From: CBDDEH01 sp965226865
GTDB taxonomy: Bacteria > Chloroflexota > Dehalococcoidia > Lucifugimonadales > JAGWBF01
Direction: 5' to 3'
DNA length: 64,000 nt
NCBI GenBank assembly: GCA_965226865.1
Contig: CBDDEH010000003.1
Span: forward strand, 620,001 to 684,000
The notes beneath the pieces were generated by a model. That model had not been told where the DNA came from. It searched no databases and saw only the letters and a program-made list of their open reading frames with translations. Below are positions 10,615-19,948 of the stretch, one piece after another. Position numbers and translations under genes: made by a program. Each line of letters starts with the position of its first letter. Position 1 is the first letter of the stretch.

Positions 10615-10798
10615 ATTGATATCTGATAAACGGACGCGTGAGGTGTCTGTAACGTAGACGGTACGTAAGGACAAAACTACGCCCTGGGTTCCCGTTTGCG
10701 GAATACCAGCAGGCACCGGGCCCCAAAGCTTCCGGCATTGTCCACCGGAACGGTCATAGACCGAAGTGCTTTGGGGTTCCTTTATTTTCCGGTGTTCC

Positions 10799-11257
10799 TT
10801 AGGATTTAGGTTGCGGGTTTCGTACCTTGGAACCTATCACCATGCCTGCCGCGATCAACACCATGTTTTTGACCACGAATTCTCCTTCGGTGGTTTGAAA
10901 GCTGATATCCGGGCGCACGATTAACAGCAGGAATGTCCCAGCCATCTGGATCCAAAAGAGGAAAAGGGCCAACCGCAAGGCAACCCCGAAGAGCAATCCC
11001 AAGCCTACTATGATCTCCCATGCCCCTAGGAAGGGCACAAAGAAGTCCTGCGGAAGCCAATAAACCGTGTCTGCCACCAAGTCGGCCACTGGACTGGAGC
11101 CCACGATCTTCAAAGCCCCGAACCATAAAAATACCAGCGCCACCGTCACGCGGATCAACGTTACGGAGTAGCTGGCGAAGAACTGGGTTACGATCTGGTC
11201 CAGTTGTTCAAGAGCTGGCACCCGTTTGAAAACTGGATCGAGGCTTTCCCGGCTCAT
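10799..11257 (-). CDS. DoxX-family membrane protein
   Basis: The 152-residue protein has four hydrophobic segments: about 34-52 (TLIRVTVALVFLWFGALKI), 74-93, 95-112 and 128-145. The pattern FLWFGALKIVG, followed by FVPFLGAWEIIVGLGLL and GEFVVKNMVLIAAGMVI, fits the DoxX/DUF417 group. Members sit in the cytoplasmic membrane; some belong to thiosulfate:quinone oxidoreductases or oxidoreductase complexes, but most have no assigned role. It is transcribed away from the LysR gene and has no obvious partner here. Confidence 0.7.
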   Translation of the reverse strand: MSRESLDPVFKRVPALEQLDQIVTQFFASYSVTLIRVTVALVFLWFGALKIVGSSPVADLVADTVYWLPQDFFVPFLGAWEIIVGLGLLFGVALRLALFLFWIQMAGTFLLLIVRPDISFQTTEGEFVVKNMVLIAAGMVIGSKVRNPQPKS

Positions 11258-11596
11258 AGACCAACCTCCGTACTGTAAAACCGCGGATGATGCGGTGACT
11301 CTGCTAAAAGTATCTGCGCGTCAAAATGGCTTCGTAGTCTCTTCTGGCTTCTCGAATCGAGGGAGCTGCATCGGGATGGTCCCTAATGATATTCCCTAGA
11401 TAATTTTCGAAATCCGAAGAATGCCCTACATTTAGAACAGTCTCGATTAATCTGTGTAACAACCGAATCTCCCTCGGGCCACTTTGATGGGACCCGTATA
11501 TTGACTTTAGTTAAATTGTTGCTCCTTTTTATTATCATGTCTACAGATACTTAGTGATATTATATATCGTATATACTGATAATAAGGAGTAGTGGT
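11258..11596. other. Intergenic region between DoxX and LysR genes
   Basis: This 339 bp gap has no credible coding frame. Its right part (about 11505-11590) is strongly AT-rich, with TATATATCGTATATA-type symmetry just before the LysR gene and an AAGGAG ribosome site at 11584-11589. Such dyads next to LysR genes are commonly where the regulator binds and represses itself; that is inference. Confidence 0.4.
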
Positions 11597-12484
11597 TTGG
11601 AGCTTAGAGAGCTAAGAAGCTTCTGCTCCGCAGCCAGGCTGCGGAGCATCTCAAAGGCGGCCGAATCTCTAGGAATCGGTCAACCATCGGTTACGGCCCA
11701 TGTAAAGAAACTCGAAGGAGGGTTGGGCACCCTTCTGTTCGATCGGGTAAAGAGGCCAATTCAACTCACGTTGGCCGGCACAAAGCTTTTCCAAATGGCG
11801 ATGCCATTGGTCGAAGGCCTGGACAAGCTGATTCCCAGCGTGTCTACTGCCGAGGAAGAGGGCCCAGTTCGAATAGCATCCAGCTATGAGATCATATCCC
11901 ATACCCTTACAGGACTCGTCGAAGAATTCCTGTCTCGCTATCCCCACGTCCACCTGCGTATCCGCTCCGGGACCATGCAAGAAGTGCTCGATTTGCTTTT
12001 GGAGGGCGAGGTAGACGTTGGAATTCTTCCCGGGCCTGAGAAGGGTTCCGACTTCGAATTCGAGGGCCTGTTCCCTTACGAGCGGGTACTCATCACTCCG
12101 TTAGGGCATCCACTCCTCCAGACGCCCGTTACGTCCCTCGATCAGATTGTCCAATGGCCACTTATTCTGATGGAACGGAGAACATCGACCCGGAGGATAC
12201 TCGAACAGGAGTTCCAGAGGCGTGGGTTGGCTTACGACGTAATAATCGAACTGGACAGCATGGACCTGATCAAGCGGTATGTAGCGTTGGGATTAGGAGT
12301 GTCCATTGGTCCTAAACTGGCCATAGACCCGGGCGATGAACGCCAGTTAGGGATCGTTAACCTGGCAGCACTGTTGCCTTTGGAACAGGCAGGGATCGTC
12401 ACAGTTAAGGGCAAATCCCTGTCTAAGCCAGCCCGTAACTTCATCCGGGTAGTCAAGCAAAGTTTAAACAGCAGGGCGTCCTGA
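11597..12484 (+). CDS. LysR-family transcriptional regulator
   Basis: The 295-residue protein has the LysR winged HTH at the N-terminus (LRSISKAAESLGIGQPSVTAHVKKLEGGLGTLLFDR) and a periplasmic-binding-type effector domain from about residue 90 (VRIASSYEI, then GEVDVGILPGP, and GVSIGPKLAI). I use a TTG start at 11597 because it gives the canonical MELRELRSF opening and lies 7 bp after AAGGAG. It is the only dedicated regulator seen before the catabolic genes, and the promoter of the next gene lies about 40 bp after its stop. It is therefore the best candidate to control the 12.6-19.9 kb operon in response to a substrate, but no binding site has been shown. Confidence 0.88.
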   Translation: MELRELRSFCSAARLRSISKAAESLGIGQPSVTAHVKKLEGGLGTLLFDRVKRPIQLTLAGTKLFQMAMPLVEGLDKLIPSVSTAEEEGPVRIASSYEIISHTLTGLVEEFLSRYPHVHLRIRSGTMQEVLDLLLEGEVDVGILPGPEKGSDFEFEGLFPYERVLITPLGHPLLQTPVTSLDQIVQWPLILMERRTSTRRILEQEFQRRGLAYDVIIELDSMDLIKRYVALGLGVSIGPKLAIDPGDERQLGIVNLAALLPLEQAGIVTVKGKSLSKPARNFIRVVKQSLNSRAS

Positions 12485-12522
12485 TGGTTTCCTTTCAGGT
12501 CGCTCAACAGGCTTCGCCTCAA

Positions 12523-12551
12523 TTGACGGTTGTATTGAGCGATGCTACACT
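12523..12551 (+). promoter_or_regulatory. Sigma-70-like promoter for the alcohol dehydrogenase operon
   Basis: TTGACG (12523-12528), a 17-bp spacer, then TACACT (12546-12551), about 40 bp before the ATG. It overlaps an inverted repeat TCGCTCAA/TTGAGCGA (12500-12507 and 12535-12542), which spans the -35 box and could be a regulator or LysR contact. Confidence 0.5.
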
Positions 12552-12592
12552 CCACCCGATGCCCAAATAGCCAATGGCGTGGAGGTAGCTGG

Positions 12593-13624
12593 ATGAAAGC
12601 AGCTCGCCTTGTGGCCTACGACGAGCCACTTGAGATTATGGACGCCCCGGAGCCTGAAATTATCGAGCCCAATGACGTCATAGTGAGGATTGGGGGCGCT
12701 GGGCTGTGCAGCTCAGACCTGGAGATCATGGAAGGGTCAATGAGGGACTTCTTCCCTGTGTCTCTCCCATACACCATAGGCCACGAGAATGCTGGGTGGG
12801 TTGAAGAAGTCGGAAGCGGGGTCACGACCTTTAAGGTTGGCGATCCGGTGGTGGCGATTCCTATCGTGCCCTGTGGCAAATGCCTGACCTGTCGCTCCGG
12901 AAACCCTATCTATTGCACCAATAGCAGGTTCCCGGGGGCGGACAGCGATGGCGGAATGGCCAGTCATTTCAGGACATCAGAATGGTCTCTGATCAAGCTC
13001 CCTCCGGGAGTTGAGCCAAAGGATATCGCACCTCAAGCAGACGCCGGCATCACTGCCTATCGAGCCGTGAAAAAGGCTGTCACCATTCTGCACCCTGGCA
13101 CGAGAGTGGTCGTTATAGGAATTGGTGGGCTCGGTCATATCGCCGTTCAGGCGTTAAGGGTCATGTGCTCGGCGGAGATTATCTCCATCGACACGGCTCC
13201 GGGAGCGCTAGAGATGGCAAGGGAGTTCGGATCTGACTACGTGACCGACGGCAAAGAGAATCCGGTCGAGACGGTCAAGGAAATTACTGAGGGCAAAGGC
13301 GTCGAAGCCGTTATAGACTTCGTCGGGGAGACCCATGTTATAAAACAAGCTTTTGACATGCTGGCCCTTGGAGGTACTTACTACGCCGTCGGCAATATCG
13401 GCGCCGGTGTCGTTCAGATACCCATTCCACAGCTACTCATGAAAGAGGCCAGTATCGTAGCTAACCGTATCGGCACATACACCGAGATGGTTGAACTCGT
13501 GACTTTGGTAGCCCAGGGCAAAGTAGTCGGCCGTACAAAGACTTATCCCCTTAGCGATGTAAACAAAGCCATAGACGACTTACGCAATGGCCGCATACGC
13601 GGCCGTGGCGTGCTGATTCCTTGA
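12593..13624 (+). CDS. Zinc-dependent alcohol dehydrogenase (MDR family)
   Basis: The protein has about 343 residues from the ATG at 12593, preceded by GGAGG at 12581; an upstream ATG at 12542 overlaps the promoter. Visible motifs are the catalytic zinc site (GLCSSD, then GHENAGWVEEVG), the structural zinc loop CGKCLTCRSGNPIYC with four Cys, and the NAD(P) fold VVVIGIGGLGHIAVQAL. This is the usual length and order for medium-chain dehydrogenases, which oxidise alcohols or reduce aldehydes. It is first in a probable operon with a D-aminoacylase-like gene (33 bp downstream) and three amidohydrolases, so its alcohol may come from the same pathway. The exact substrate is unknown. Confidence 0.88.
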   Translation: MKAARLVAYDEPLEIMDAPEPEIIEPNDVIVRIGGAGLCSSDLEIMEGSMRDFFPVSLPYTIGHENAGWVEEVGSGVTTFKVGDPVVAIPIVPCGKCLTCRSGNPIYCTNSRFPGADSDGGMASHFRTSEWSLIKLPPGVEPKDIAPQADAGITAYRAVKKAVTILHPGTRVVVIGIGGLGHIAVQALRVMCSAEIISIDTAPGALEMAREFGSDYVTDGKENPVETVKEITEGKGVEAVIDFVGETHVIKQAFDMLALGGTYYAVGNIGAGVVQIPIPQLLMKEASIVANRIGTYTEMVELVTLVAQGKVVGRTKTYPLSDVNKAIDDLRNGRIRGRGVLIP

Positions 13625-13657
13625 TTTCCTTGTAACCAACCATCAGGAGGTTATACG

Positions 13658-15343
13658 GTGCCTGAATTTGATCTTGTGATACGAGGCGGAACGATCGTAG
13701 ATGGGACCGGCATCCCCAAATACAAAGGGGACGTGGCCATCAAAAACGGAAGAATCTCAAAAATCAGTGGCACCATCAAACCCGGCGGAGCTAAGGAGAT
13801 AGATGCCAACGGCTGTATCGTGGCCCCCGGAGCCATTGATTTACACACCCACTATGACGCCCAGTTGAACTGGGACCCTTATGCGACTCTATCTGGCTGG
13901 TTCGGAGTCACCTCTGTCAGCATTGGCCAGTGTGGTTTCGGTTTTGCGCCCACCCGGCCTGAGGACCGAGACCTCAACATGCGCATGATGAACCGCATCG
14001 AGGCTATCCCCCTTGAGTCCATGCGCCAAGGCATGCGCTGGGACTGGGTGACCTACCCAGAGTACCTGGACAGTTTGGATCAACAGGGACTGGGAGTAAA
14101 CGTAGGCTCTATGTTCCCCTTCTCACCGCTCCGCGGTTGGGTATTAGGGATGTTACCGTCCAGAGAGAGAACGTCCGTTACCGACAAAGAGTTGAACGAG
14201 ATGAAGCGAATCTTCTACGAGGCCATGAAAGCTGGTGCCTTTGGATTCACCGCCGATAAGAGCGAAGAAGACCGTACAGAGGACGGCGGTTGGCTACCCA
14301 GCCATGTTGCGGCCAACGAGGAGTTCCTGGCTCTCGCGGAAGTCCTCGGCGAGTTCAGCGTGGGTCACTTAGGCTGGACCGCGGTTTATTCAGACGACCA
14401 AGACGAGCAACGGCAGTTGATATCTCAAATGGTCAGGCTCAGTGGACGACCTGCTCATGTGGGAGACGATTATACACAACCTGGGTCGATAGCCTGGATG
14501 AAAGCAGCTCGTGCCGAAGGCCTTCCTATTATTTATCAGACCCTCGTGTGGGATATCGAGTCAAGGTTCAGGCTTGCTGAATACAATCTGTTCGACATAT
14601 TCCCAAACTGGGTGCAGCCATTTGTGGGCACTCCCACTGAACGGGCCGCCAAACTCCGGGATCCTCAAGTCCGTGCCGCAATGAAAAGTGACGCGGAGAA
14701 GTATTCCACCCAATCCCGTATGAACTGGGCCGAAACCAAAGTTGTCGAGGTGGCCCACGAAAGGAACTACAAGTACGAGGGTCTGGCAGTGCAGGACATC
14801 GGCGAAATGGAAGGGAAACATCCATTGGATGCAATGTTGGACCTGGCACTTGACGAAGACCTAGAGACTGAGTTCTCCCATTCCATAAACGGAATGTCCG
14901 ACGAGATGATAGCAGAAGGTATCAAAAACCCTTATACACACATTTCGCTATCCGATGGGGGCGCTCACACAAGGTTCTCCACGGCCAGTCTATGGCCTGT
15001 TTACTTTCTAGCCCACTGGATCCGGGACAAAGAGATCATGACTCTGGAGAAAGCCCATTACAAGATGAGCACATACCCCGCGTGGATAGCAGACTTTAAG
15101 GACCGTGGGATGCTCCGCAAAGGTGCCTGGGCCGACATCATTGTCTACGACCTGGAGAACCTGGGCATGCTCCATGAGCGCGCAATTTACGCCAATGATT
15201 TCCCGGGAGGAGAGCGTCGCTTGATCCAGAAACCGACTGGACTGCGCTACACGATAGTCAATGGCGTCGTCACATTCGAGGGCAACGAATGCACCGGTGC
15301 CCTTCCCGGCAAGCTGATGCGTAGCTATGACATGGTGGGATAA
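13658..15343 (+). CDS. N-acyl-D-amino-acid deacylase-type amidohydrolase
   Basis: This 561-residue protein starts at GTG with AGGAGG at 13645. It opens with the beta-sandwich part FDLVIRGGTIVDGTGIPKYKGDVAIKNGRI, then the barrel metal site IDLHTHYDAQ (HxH), a Cys in SIGQCGFGFAP that is a metal ligand in D-aminoacylases, His in VGHLGW, and the catalytic Asp in SLSDGGAH. These enzymes hydrolyse N-acyl-D-amino acids or related amides in the cytoplasm. It is close in sequence to the gene at 39779-41473. It lies between an alcohol dehydrogenase and three tandem amidohydrolases, which suggests consecutive steps on one type of substrate. N-acyl-D-Glu/Asp or other N-substituted amides are all possible. 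Confidence 0.85.
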   Translation: MPEFDLVIRGGTIVDGTGIPKYKGDVAIKNGRISKISGTIKPGGAKEIDANGCIVAPGAIDLHTHYDAQLNWDPYATLSGWFGVTSVSIGQCGFGFAPTRPEDRDLNMRMMNRIEAIPLESMRQGMRWDWVTYPEYLDSLDQQGLGVNVGSMFPFSPLRGWVLGMLPSRERTSVTDKELNEMKRIFYEAMKAGAFGFTADKSEEDRTEDGGWLPSHVAANEEFLALAEVLGEFSVGHLGWTAVYSDDQDEQRQLISQMVRLSGRPAHVGDDYTQPGSIAWMKAARAEGLPIIYQTLVWDIESRFRLAEYNLFDIFPNWVQPFVGTPTERAAKLRDPQVRAAMKSDAEKYSTQSRMNWAETKVVEVAHERNYKYEGLAVQDIGEMEGKHPLDAMLDLALDEDLETEFSHSINGMSDEMIAEGIKNPYTHISLSDGGAHTRFSTASLWPVYFLAHWIRDKEIMTLEKAHYKMSTYPAWIADFKDRGMLRKGAWADIIVYDLENLGMLHERAIYANDFPGGERRLIQKPTGLRYTIVNGVVTFEGNECTGALPGKLMRSYDMVG

Positions 15344-15368
15344 CCAGGCGGCCAAGGGGGGAATAGCT

Positions 15369-16496
15369 ATGGGGAACTACAAGATAATTTCGGCGGACGA
15401 CCACATTTTCGAGCCACCGGATATGTGGACCAGCCGGGTCGAGCCTTCCCTCAAGGACCGTGCTCCTCATATCGTGCGTCTCGACGATGGTGACGACTGG
15501 TGGTTCACCGACGGGGTGAAGGGCATAACCGTTGCTTCAGGAGCGCAGACAGGGCTAAGGTTCGACGACATAGAGAAACTGTCCTTTAACAATGCAATCG
15601 AAGAGGTGAGGCCCGGGGCCTACGACCCGGACGAACGCATCAAGGACATGGACCTCGATGGCATCGACTCCAGCATCTTATATCCAAACCAGGGTCTCTG
15701 TTTGTTCAGCCTGCAAGACGTCGATCTCGCACACGTGTTGATGAAAACCTATAATGACTGGCTGGCCGAGTACTGCAAGGCCCATCCCGACCGGCTTAAT
15801 GGAATCGGCATGGTTCTTCTGGACGATATCGATTGGGGAATCCAAGAGCTGAAACGCTGTCACCAAATGGGTCTCGTGGGAGCGATGATCTCGGTCTACC
15901 CGACACCAGGCAGGGGCTATCATTTGCCGGAATACGAACCCTTTTGGGCAACCGTACAAGACCTGGGCATGCCCCTCTCTCTGCACATTGGTACCAACCG
16001 GCCAGGTTCGATACCCGAGCTTACTGACATCGAGAACTTCAGGCCTGAGTTTTACAGCGAAGCCGACCATTGGGTCCGTACATCCCTGGCCCAAATGATC
16101 ATGAGCGGCGTTTTCGAGCGATATCCGAAACTGACGGTTGGTTCCGTTGAGAACGATTCCTCGTGGACACCCTATTTTTTGTACATACTCGATTACATAT
16201 ATACTCAAAGGGCTCAACTGCCACATTGGCATCGGTTTAACGAGGACATGCTCCCGAGCGACTACTTCCACAGAAACTGCTTCGTCAGTTTCCAAGAAGA
16301 CGAGTTAGGGATCAAATATCGGGACGTAATCGGGGTAGACAACTTGCAATGGGGCTCCGACTACCCACATCCGGAATCAACCTTCCCCAAAACAAAGGAG
16401 ATTCTGGAAACTCTCCTGAAAGATTGTACAGACGAAGAACAATCGAAGATCGCTGGAGCCAACGCAGCCAGAGTTTATCAGCTCGGCCAACGCTAG
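15369..16496 (+). CDS. Amidohydrolase, COG2159-like (paralogue 1)
   Basis: This is the first of nine related proteins in the window (375 residues). The metal-site motif near the start reads S-A-D10-D11-H12-I-F-E-P-P-D, so it has DxH where many relatives have HxH. Other landmarks are DDWWFTDGVKG, PGAYDPDERIKDMDLDGID, the barrel His206 in PLSLHIGTNR, and Asp331 in LQWGSDYPHPESTFP, the usual catalytic Asp. The family is a TIM-barrel group of metal-dependent hydrolases and decarboxylases. I chose the ATG at 15369, preceded by AAGGGGGG, over an upstream ATG inside the previous gene. It follows the deacylase by 25 bp, so it is probably co-transcribed. Its first 60 codons are almost those of the gene at 22035. 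Confidence 0.85.
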   Translation: MGNYKIISADDHIFEPPDMWTSRVEPSLKDRAPHIVRLDDGDDWWFTDGVKGITVASGAQTGLRFDDIEKLSFNNAIEEVRPGAYDPDERIKDMDLDGIDSSILYPNQGLCLFSLQDVDLAHVLMKTYNDWLAEYCKAHPDRLNGIGMVLLDDIDWGIQELKRCHQMGLVGAMISVYPTPGRGYHLPEYEPFWATVQDLGMPLSLHIGTNRPGSIPELTDIENFRPEFYSEADHWVRTSLAQMIMSGVFERYPKLTVGSVENDSSWTPYFLYILDYIYTQRAQLPHWHRFNEDMLPSDYFHRNCFVSFQEDELGIKYRDVIGVDNLQWGSDYPHPESTFPKTKEILETLLKDCTDEEQSKIAGANAARVYQLGQR

Positions 16497-16512
16497 GGAT
16501 CGAATATACCAG

Positions 16513-17658
16513 ATGGGCGGCTACCGAATAATCTCTTCCGACGACCACGTCTTCGAACCACCGGATTTATGGACAAGCCGCGTGGAGTCCAGATTCGATG
16601 ACCGCGCTCCTCGTATCGTGAGACTTGAGAACGGCGATGACTGGTGGTTCACGGACGGAATCAAGGGTCAGTCCGTTGCTTCGGGGGCTCAGACTGGCAA
16701 GAGATTCGAAGGCAACGACAAGCTGTCTTTTACAGACCAGTTGGAGCACGTCAGAGCTGGCGCCTATGACCCAGACGAGCGTATCAAGGACATGGACCTG
16801 GACGGCATCGACGCCAGCGTCGTCTACCCTAATCAGGGAGTGATTCTATACAACCTACCGGATACCGAACTCCTGAATGCACTGTTTGCGACCTATAACG
16901 ACTGGATTGCGGAGTATTGCGGAGCTCATCCAAAGAGGCTTAAGGGCGTCGCGACTATTAACCTGGACGATGTACAGTGGGCAGTCAAACAACTGGAGCG
17001 ATGCCACAAACTAGGCCTTTCCGGAGCCATGATTCCTGTCTTTCCTCCGCCAAACAGGGGATACCACATGCCCGAGTATGAGCCTTTTTGGACCGTCGCA
17101 GAGGATCTGGGAATGCCCCTATCACTGCATATCGCTTCCAACCGACCCGGATCGGTAGACGCACTAATGGATATAGAGACCCTCATGCCTGACTATATAT
17201 GTAACGCTGACTACTGGGTACGAACATCCATCGCTCTCATGATTTACGGAGGGGTCTTTGAACGGCATCCGAAACTCCTGGTAGGATCAGTCGAGAACGA
17301 GGCAGCCTGGGCGCCATTTTTTCTTGAACGGCTCGACTACAATTACACTGGGACAGCTCAATTACCCCACTGGCATCGATTCGAGGAGGATATGCTGCCC
17401 AGCGATTATTTCCACCGCAACGTATTTTTAGGGTTCCAGGAGGATGCGTTGAGCATCCGGGATAGGCATATTATCGGCGTGGATAATCTCCACTGGGGCT
17501 CCGACTATCCCCACATCGAGTCGACCTTCCCAAAGAGTCAGCAGGTCCTCGGAGAAATTCTGGCAGACTGTACCGAGGAAGAGAAGGCCCGTATCGCTGG
17601 CGGAAACGCCGCCAGAGTTTATCACATAGATCATGTGGAGGCGCAGTCAGATGGGTGA
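16513..17658 (+). CDS. Amidohydrolase, COG2159-like (paralogue 2)
   Basis: A 381-residue paralogue with the same landmarks: SSDDHVFEPPDLW at residues 8-20, DDWWFTDGIKG, RAGAYDPDERIKDMDLDGID, PLSLHIASNR, MLPSDYFHRNVFLGFQED and LHWGSDYPHIESTFP. It starts 16 bp after paralogue 1 and its last 8 bases overlap the start of paralogue 3, which suggests translational coupling. The C-terminus is a little longer than in its sisters because it runs into that overlap (HIDHVEAQSDG). Metal-dependent hydrolysis in the cytoplasm is the likely activity; the substrate may differ from its neighbours because the loop after the SLH motif (SNRPGSVDALMDIETL) varies. Confidence 0.85.
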   Translation: MGGYRIISSDDHVFEPPDLWTSRVESRFDDRAPRIVRLENGDDWWFTDGIKGQSVASGAQTGKRFEGNDKLSFTDQLEHVRAGAYDPDERIKDMDLDGIDASVVYPNQGVILYNLPDTELLNALFATYNDWIAEYCGAHPKRLKGVATINLDDVQWAVKQLERCHKLGLSGAMIPVFPPPNRGYHMPEYEPFWTVAEDLGMPLSLHIASNRPGSVDALMDIETLMPDYICNADYWVRTSIALMIYGGVFERHPKLLVGSVENEAAWAPFFLERLDYNYTGTAQLPHWHRFEEDMLPSDYFHRNVFLGFQEDALSIRDRHIIGVDNLHWGSDYPHIESTFPKSQQVLGEILADCTEEEKARIAGGNAARVYHIDHVEAQSDG

Positions 17659-18772
17659 ATTTAAATTAATATCCTCCGACGACCACATCTTCGAGCCACC
17701 GGACCTCTGGACTTCCAGAGTGGAATCCAAATTCCGTGACCGTGCTCCAAGAATAGTCCGCCTAGAGACTGGTGACGACTGGTGGTTTACTGACGGAATC
17801 AAAGGAATGCCTGTGTCCAGTGGGGCACAGACGGGTTTACGTTTTGAAGGTAACGAAAAACTTCACCTCAATGAGCAGCTCGAACACGTGCGCCCTGGAG
17901 CCTACGATCCAGATGAACGTATCAAAGATATGGACCTCGACGGAGTCTACGCCAGCGTGTTATATCCCAATCAGGGAGCTCCACTATTCACCGTTCCTGA
18001 TACCGAACTGGTCAACGCTCTTTTCGAAACCTACAACGACTACACCGCTGAGCACTGCACTACTCACCCCGACAGACTCAAGGGTCTAGCTCTAATAAAT
18101 CTGGACGATGTCGAATGGGCAGTAAGAGAATTGGAACGCTCCCACAAAATGAGTATGTCGGGGGCTTTGATTCCAGTCTATCCCGCGCCGGGCAAGGGAT
18201 ATCACCTACCACAATACGAGCCCTTCTGGGCGGCCGCTCAGGACTTGGGCATGCCATTGTCCCTCCATCTGGGCACCAACCGGTCGGGGTCGGTCGCCGA
18301 GTTTGTAGACGTAGAAACGTTAACACCTGAATACTTTTGCAACTACGACTATTGGGTGAGACTGTCCCTAACACAGCTTATTCTTGGCGGTGTACTGGAG
18401 CGGTTCCCGAAGCTCATCGTGGGTTCTGTGGAGAATGACGCCTCGTGGGCTCCATATTTTCTCTGGGCCATGAATTATAACTACACAGAGCGGTTTCAGT
18501 TGAAACACTGGCATCAGTTCAAGGAAGACATGTTGCCCAGCGATTATTTCCACCGCAACGTGTTCGTTACTTTCATGGAAGATGCCAAAGCAATCGAAGA
18601 CAGGGAAATTATTGGCGTCGATAACCTGGTTTGGGGGTCGGACTATCCCCACCCAGAATCCACGTTCCCGAGAACGCGGGAGATCCTAAACAAAATCCTG
18701 GCGAATTGTTCTGAAGATGAAAAAGCCAAGATCGCCGGCGAGAATGCCGCCAGGATATGGCACGTAAACTAA
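17651..18772 (+). CDS. Amidohydrolase, COG2159-like (paralogue 3)
   Basis: A 373-residue paralogue. The ATG at 17651 overlaps the end of paralogue 2 and gives the family start MGEFKLISSDDHIFEPPDLW. Landmarks are DDWWFTDGIKGMPVSSG, PGAYDPDERIKDMDLDGVY, PLSLHLGTNRSGS and LVWGSDYPHPESTFP. It keeps the DDH, barrel His and Asp residues and so should be active. It has Y-A-S where most sisters have D-S/A-S after DLDG. The formamidase gene follows after 45 bp with its own ribosome site, so both probably belong to the same transcript. Confidence 0.85.
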   Translation: MGEFKLISSDDHIFEPPDLWTSRVESKFRDRAPRIVRLETGDDWWFTDGIKGMPVSSGAQTGLRFEGNEKLHLNEQLEHVRPGAYDPDERIKDMDLDGVYASVLYPNQGAPLFTVPDTELVNALFETYNDYTAEHCTTHPDRLKGLALINLDDVEWAVRELERSHKMSMSGALIPVYPAPGKGYHLPQYEPFWAAAQDLGMPLSLHLGTNRSGSVAEFVDVETLTPEYFCNYDYWVRLSLTQLILGGVLERFPKLIVGSVENDASWAPYFLWAMNYNYTERFQLKHWHQFKEDMLPSDYFHRNVFVTFMEDAKAIEDREIIGVDNLVWGSDYPHPESTFPRTREILNKILANCSEDEKAKIAGENAARIWHVN

Positions 18773-18817
18773 ACCATAATACCAGCCGCTGGGTAAATTC
18801 CCCTATAAGGAGTCACA

Positions 18818-19927
18818 ATGACCATAAGACTAAAGATTGACTACGATAAACAGCTGCCCGACGAGCCTGCCGTAGGCCATAACCGTTGGCACCCTGATAT
18901 CGAACCGGTCCTGGAGGTGAACCTGGGAGAAGAGGTGGAGATCCAAACCCGCGATGCCCTCGATGGACAAGTAACACCTAATTCGAAGGACGAAGAACTT
19001 CCGAATATAGATTTGAATCTGGTGCATCCACTCACCGGCCCTGTCTATGTAAAAGGGGCAGAACCAGGGGACTTGCTTCAAATAGACATGCTCGAGATCA
19101 AGCCACGCAAATGGGGATACACTGTCCAGATTCCTGGGTTTGGCTTCCTTCGGGACGTTTTCCCAGACCCATACATCGTCAAGTGGGATGTGAAGGATGG
19201 GTATGCCGAGTCTCCCCAGTTGCCTGGCGTCCGCATCCCAGAAGGCCCGTTCATGGGGATTATGGGTGTCGCACCGGACGAGGCCTTGGTCCAAGAGGCC
19301 TTTAAGCGCGAGGAGGAGCTACGGGGCCGAGGAGGGTTCGTTCTTCCACCTGAACCTACCGGAGCCATACCATCCTCCGGGCCTGCCGCTGCCAAAGGCT
19401 TGCGGACTATTCCGCCTCGGGAGAATGGCGGCAATATGGACATCAAACAGCTCACGGCAGGGGCACGGCTGTTGATTCCCGTTTTTGTTGAAGGAGCCTT
19501 GTTCTCCGCCGGTGACGCACATTACGCACAGGGCGATGGTGAAGTGTGCGGCACAGCGATCGAGCTAAGCGCTTCCATGTTGACCAGGTTCACAGTGCAC
19601 AAAGGGGAAGCCGCGCGCAAGGGCATAAGAACGCCTCGTTTTGAGCGAGACGACTTCTTTCTCCCACCCGAGTGGGCAGCGCCCAAACGGCTGGTAGGAA
19701 CTACCGGTATGCCCTTCGGAGACGGTAAGAACGAAGCCGAAGACATCACTCTTTCGGTGCGTAATGCTCTGCTGAACATGATCGGCTTGCTCCAGGAGAG
19801 GGGCTGGACCAGACAACAAGCGTACACGATCTGCAGCGTGGCGGTAGACTTGAGGGTTAGCGAGATTGTGGACGTTCCAAACACCGTGGTTTCGGCGCTT
19901 TTACCATTGGACATATTCGTAGATTAA
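18818..19927 (+). CDS. Acetamidase/formamidase family protein
   Basis: The 369-residue protein has the FmdA/AmdA pattern: VGHNRWHPDIEPVLEVNLGEEVEIQTRDALDGQ near the N-terminus, LTGPVYVKGAEPGDLLQIDML, GGNMDIKQLTAGARLLIPVFVEGALFSAGDAHYAQGDGEVCGTAIEL in the middle and a short C-terminal domain. These zinc enzymes split formamide, acetamide or short amides into ammonia and an acid. AAGGAG lies 8 bp before the ATG. It closes the first operon, so it may remove a small amide released by the upstream amidohydrolases. It ends 21 bp from the end of a convergent hydrolase gene. Confidence 0.88.
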   Translation: MTIRLKIDYDKQLPDEPAVGHNRWHPDIEPVLEVNLGEEVEIQTRDALDGQVTPNSKDEELPNIDLNLVHPLTGPVYVKGAEPGDLLQIDMLEIKPRKWGYTVQIPGFGFLRDVFPDPYIVKWDVKDGYAESPQLPGVRIPEGPFMGIMGVAPDEALVQEAFKREEELRGRGGFVLPPEPTGAIPSSGPAAAKGLRTIPPRENGGNMDIKQLTAGARLLIPVFVEGALFSAGDAHYAQGDGEVCGTAIELSASMLTRFTVHKGEAARKGIRTPRFERDDFFLPPEWAAPKRLVGTTGMPFGDGKNEAEDITLSVRNALLNMIGLLQERGWTRQQAYTICSVAVDLRVSEIVDVPNTVVSALLPLDIFVD

Positions 19928-19948
19928 TAATTTAGGTTTATACCAGTC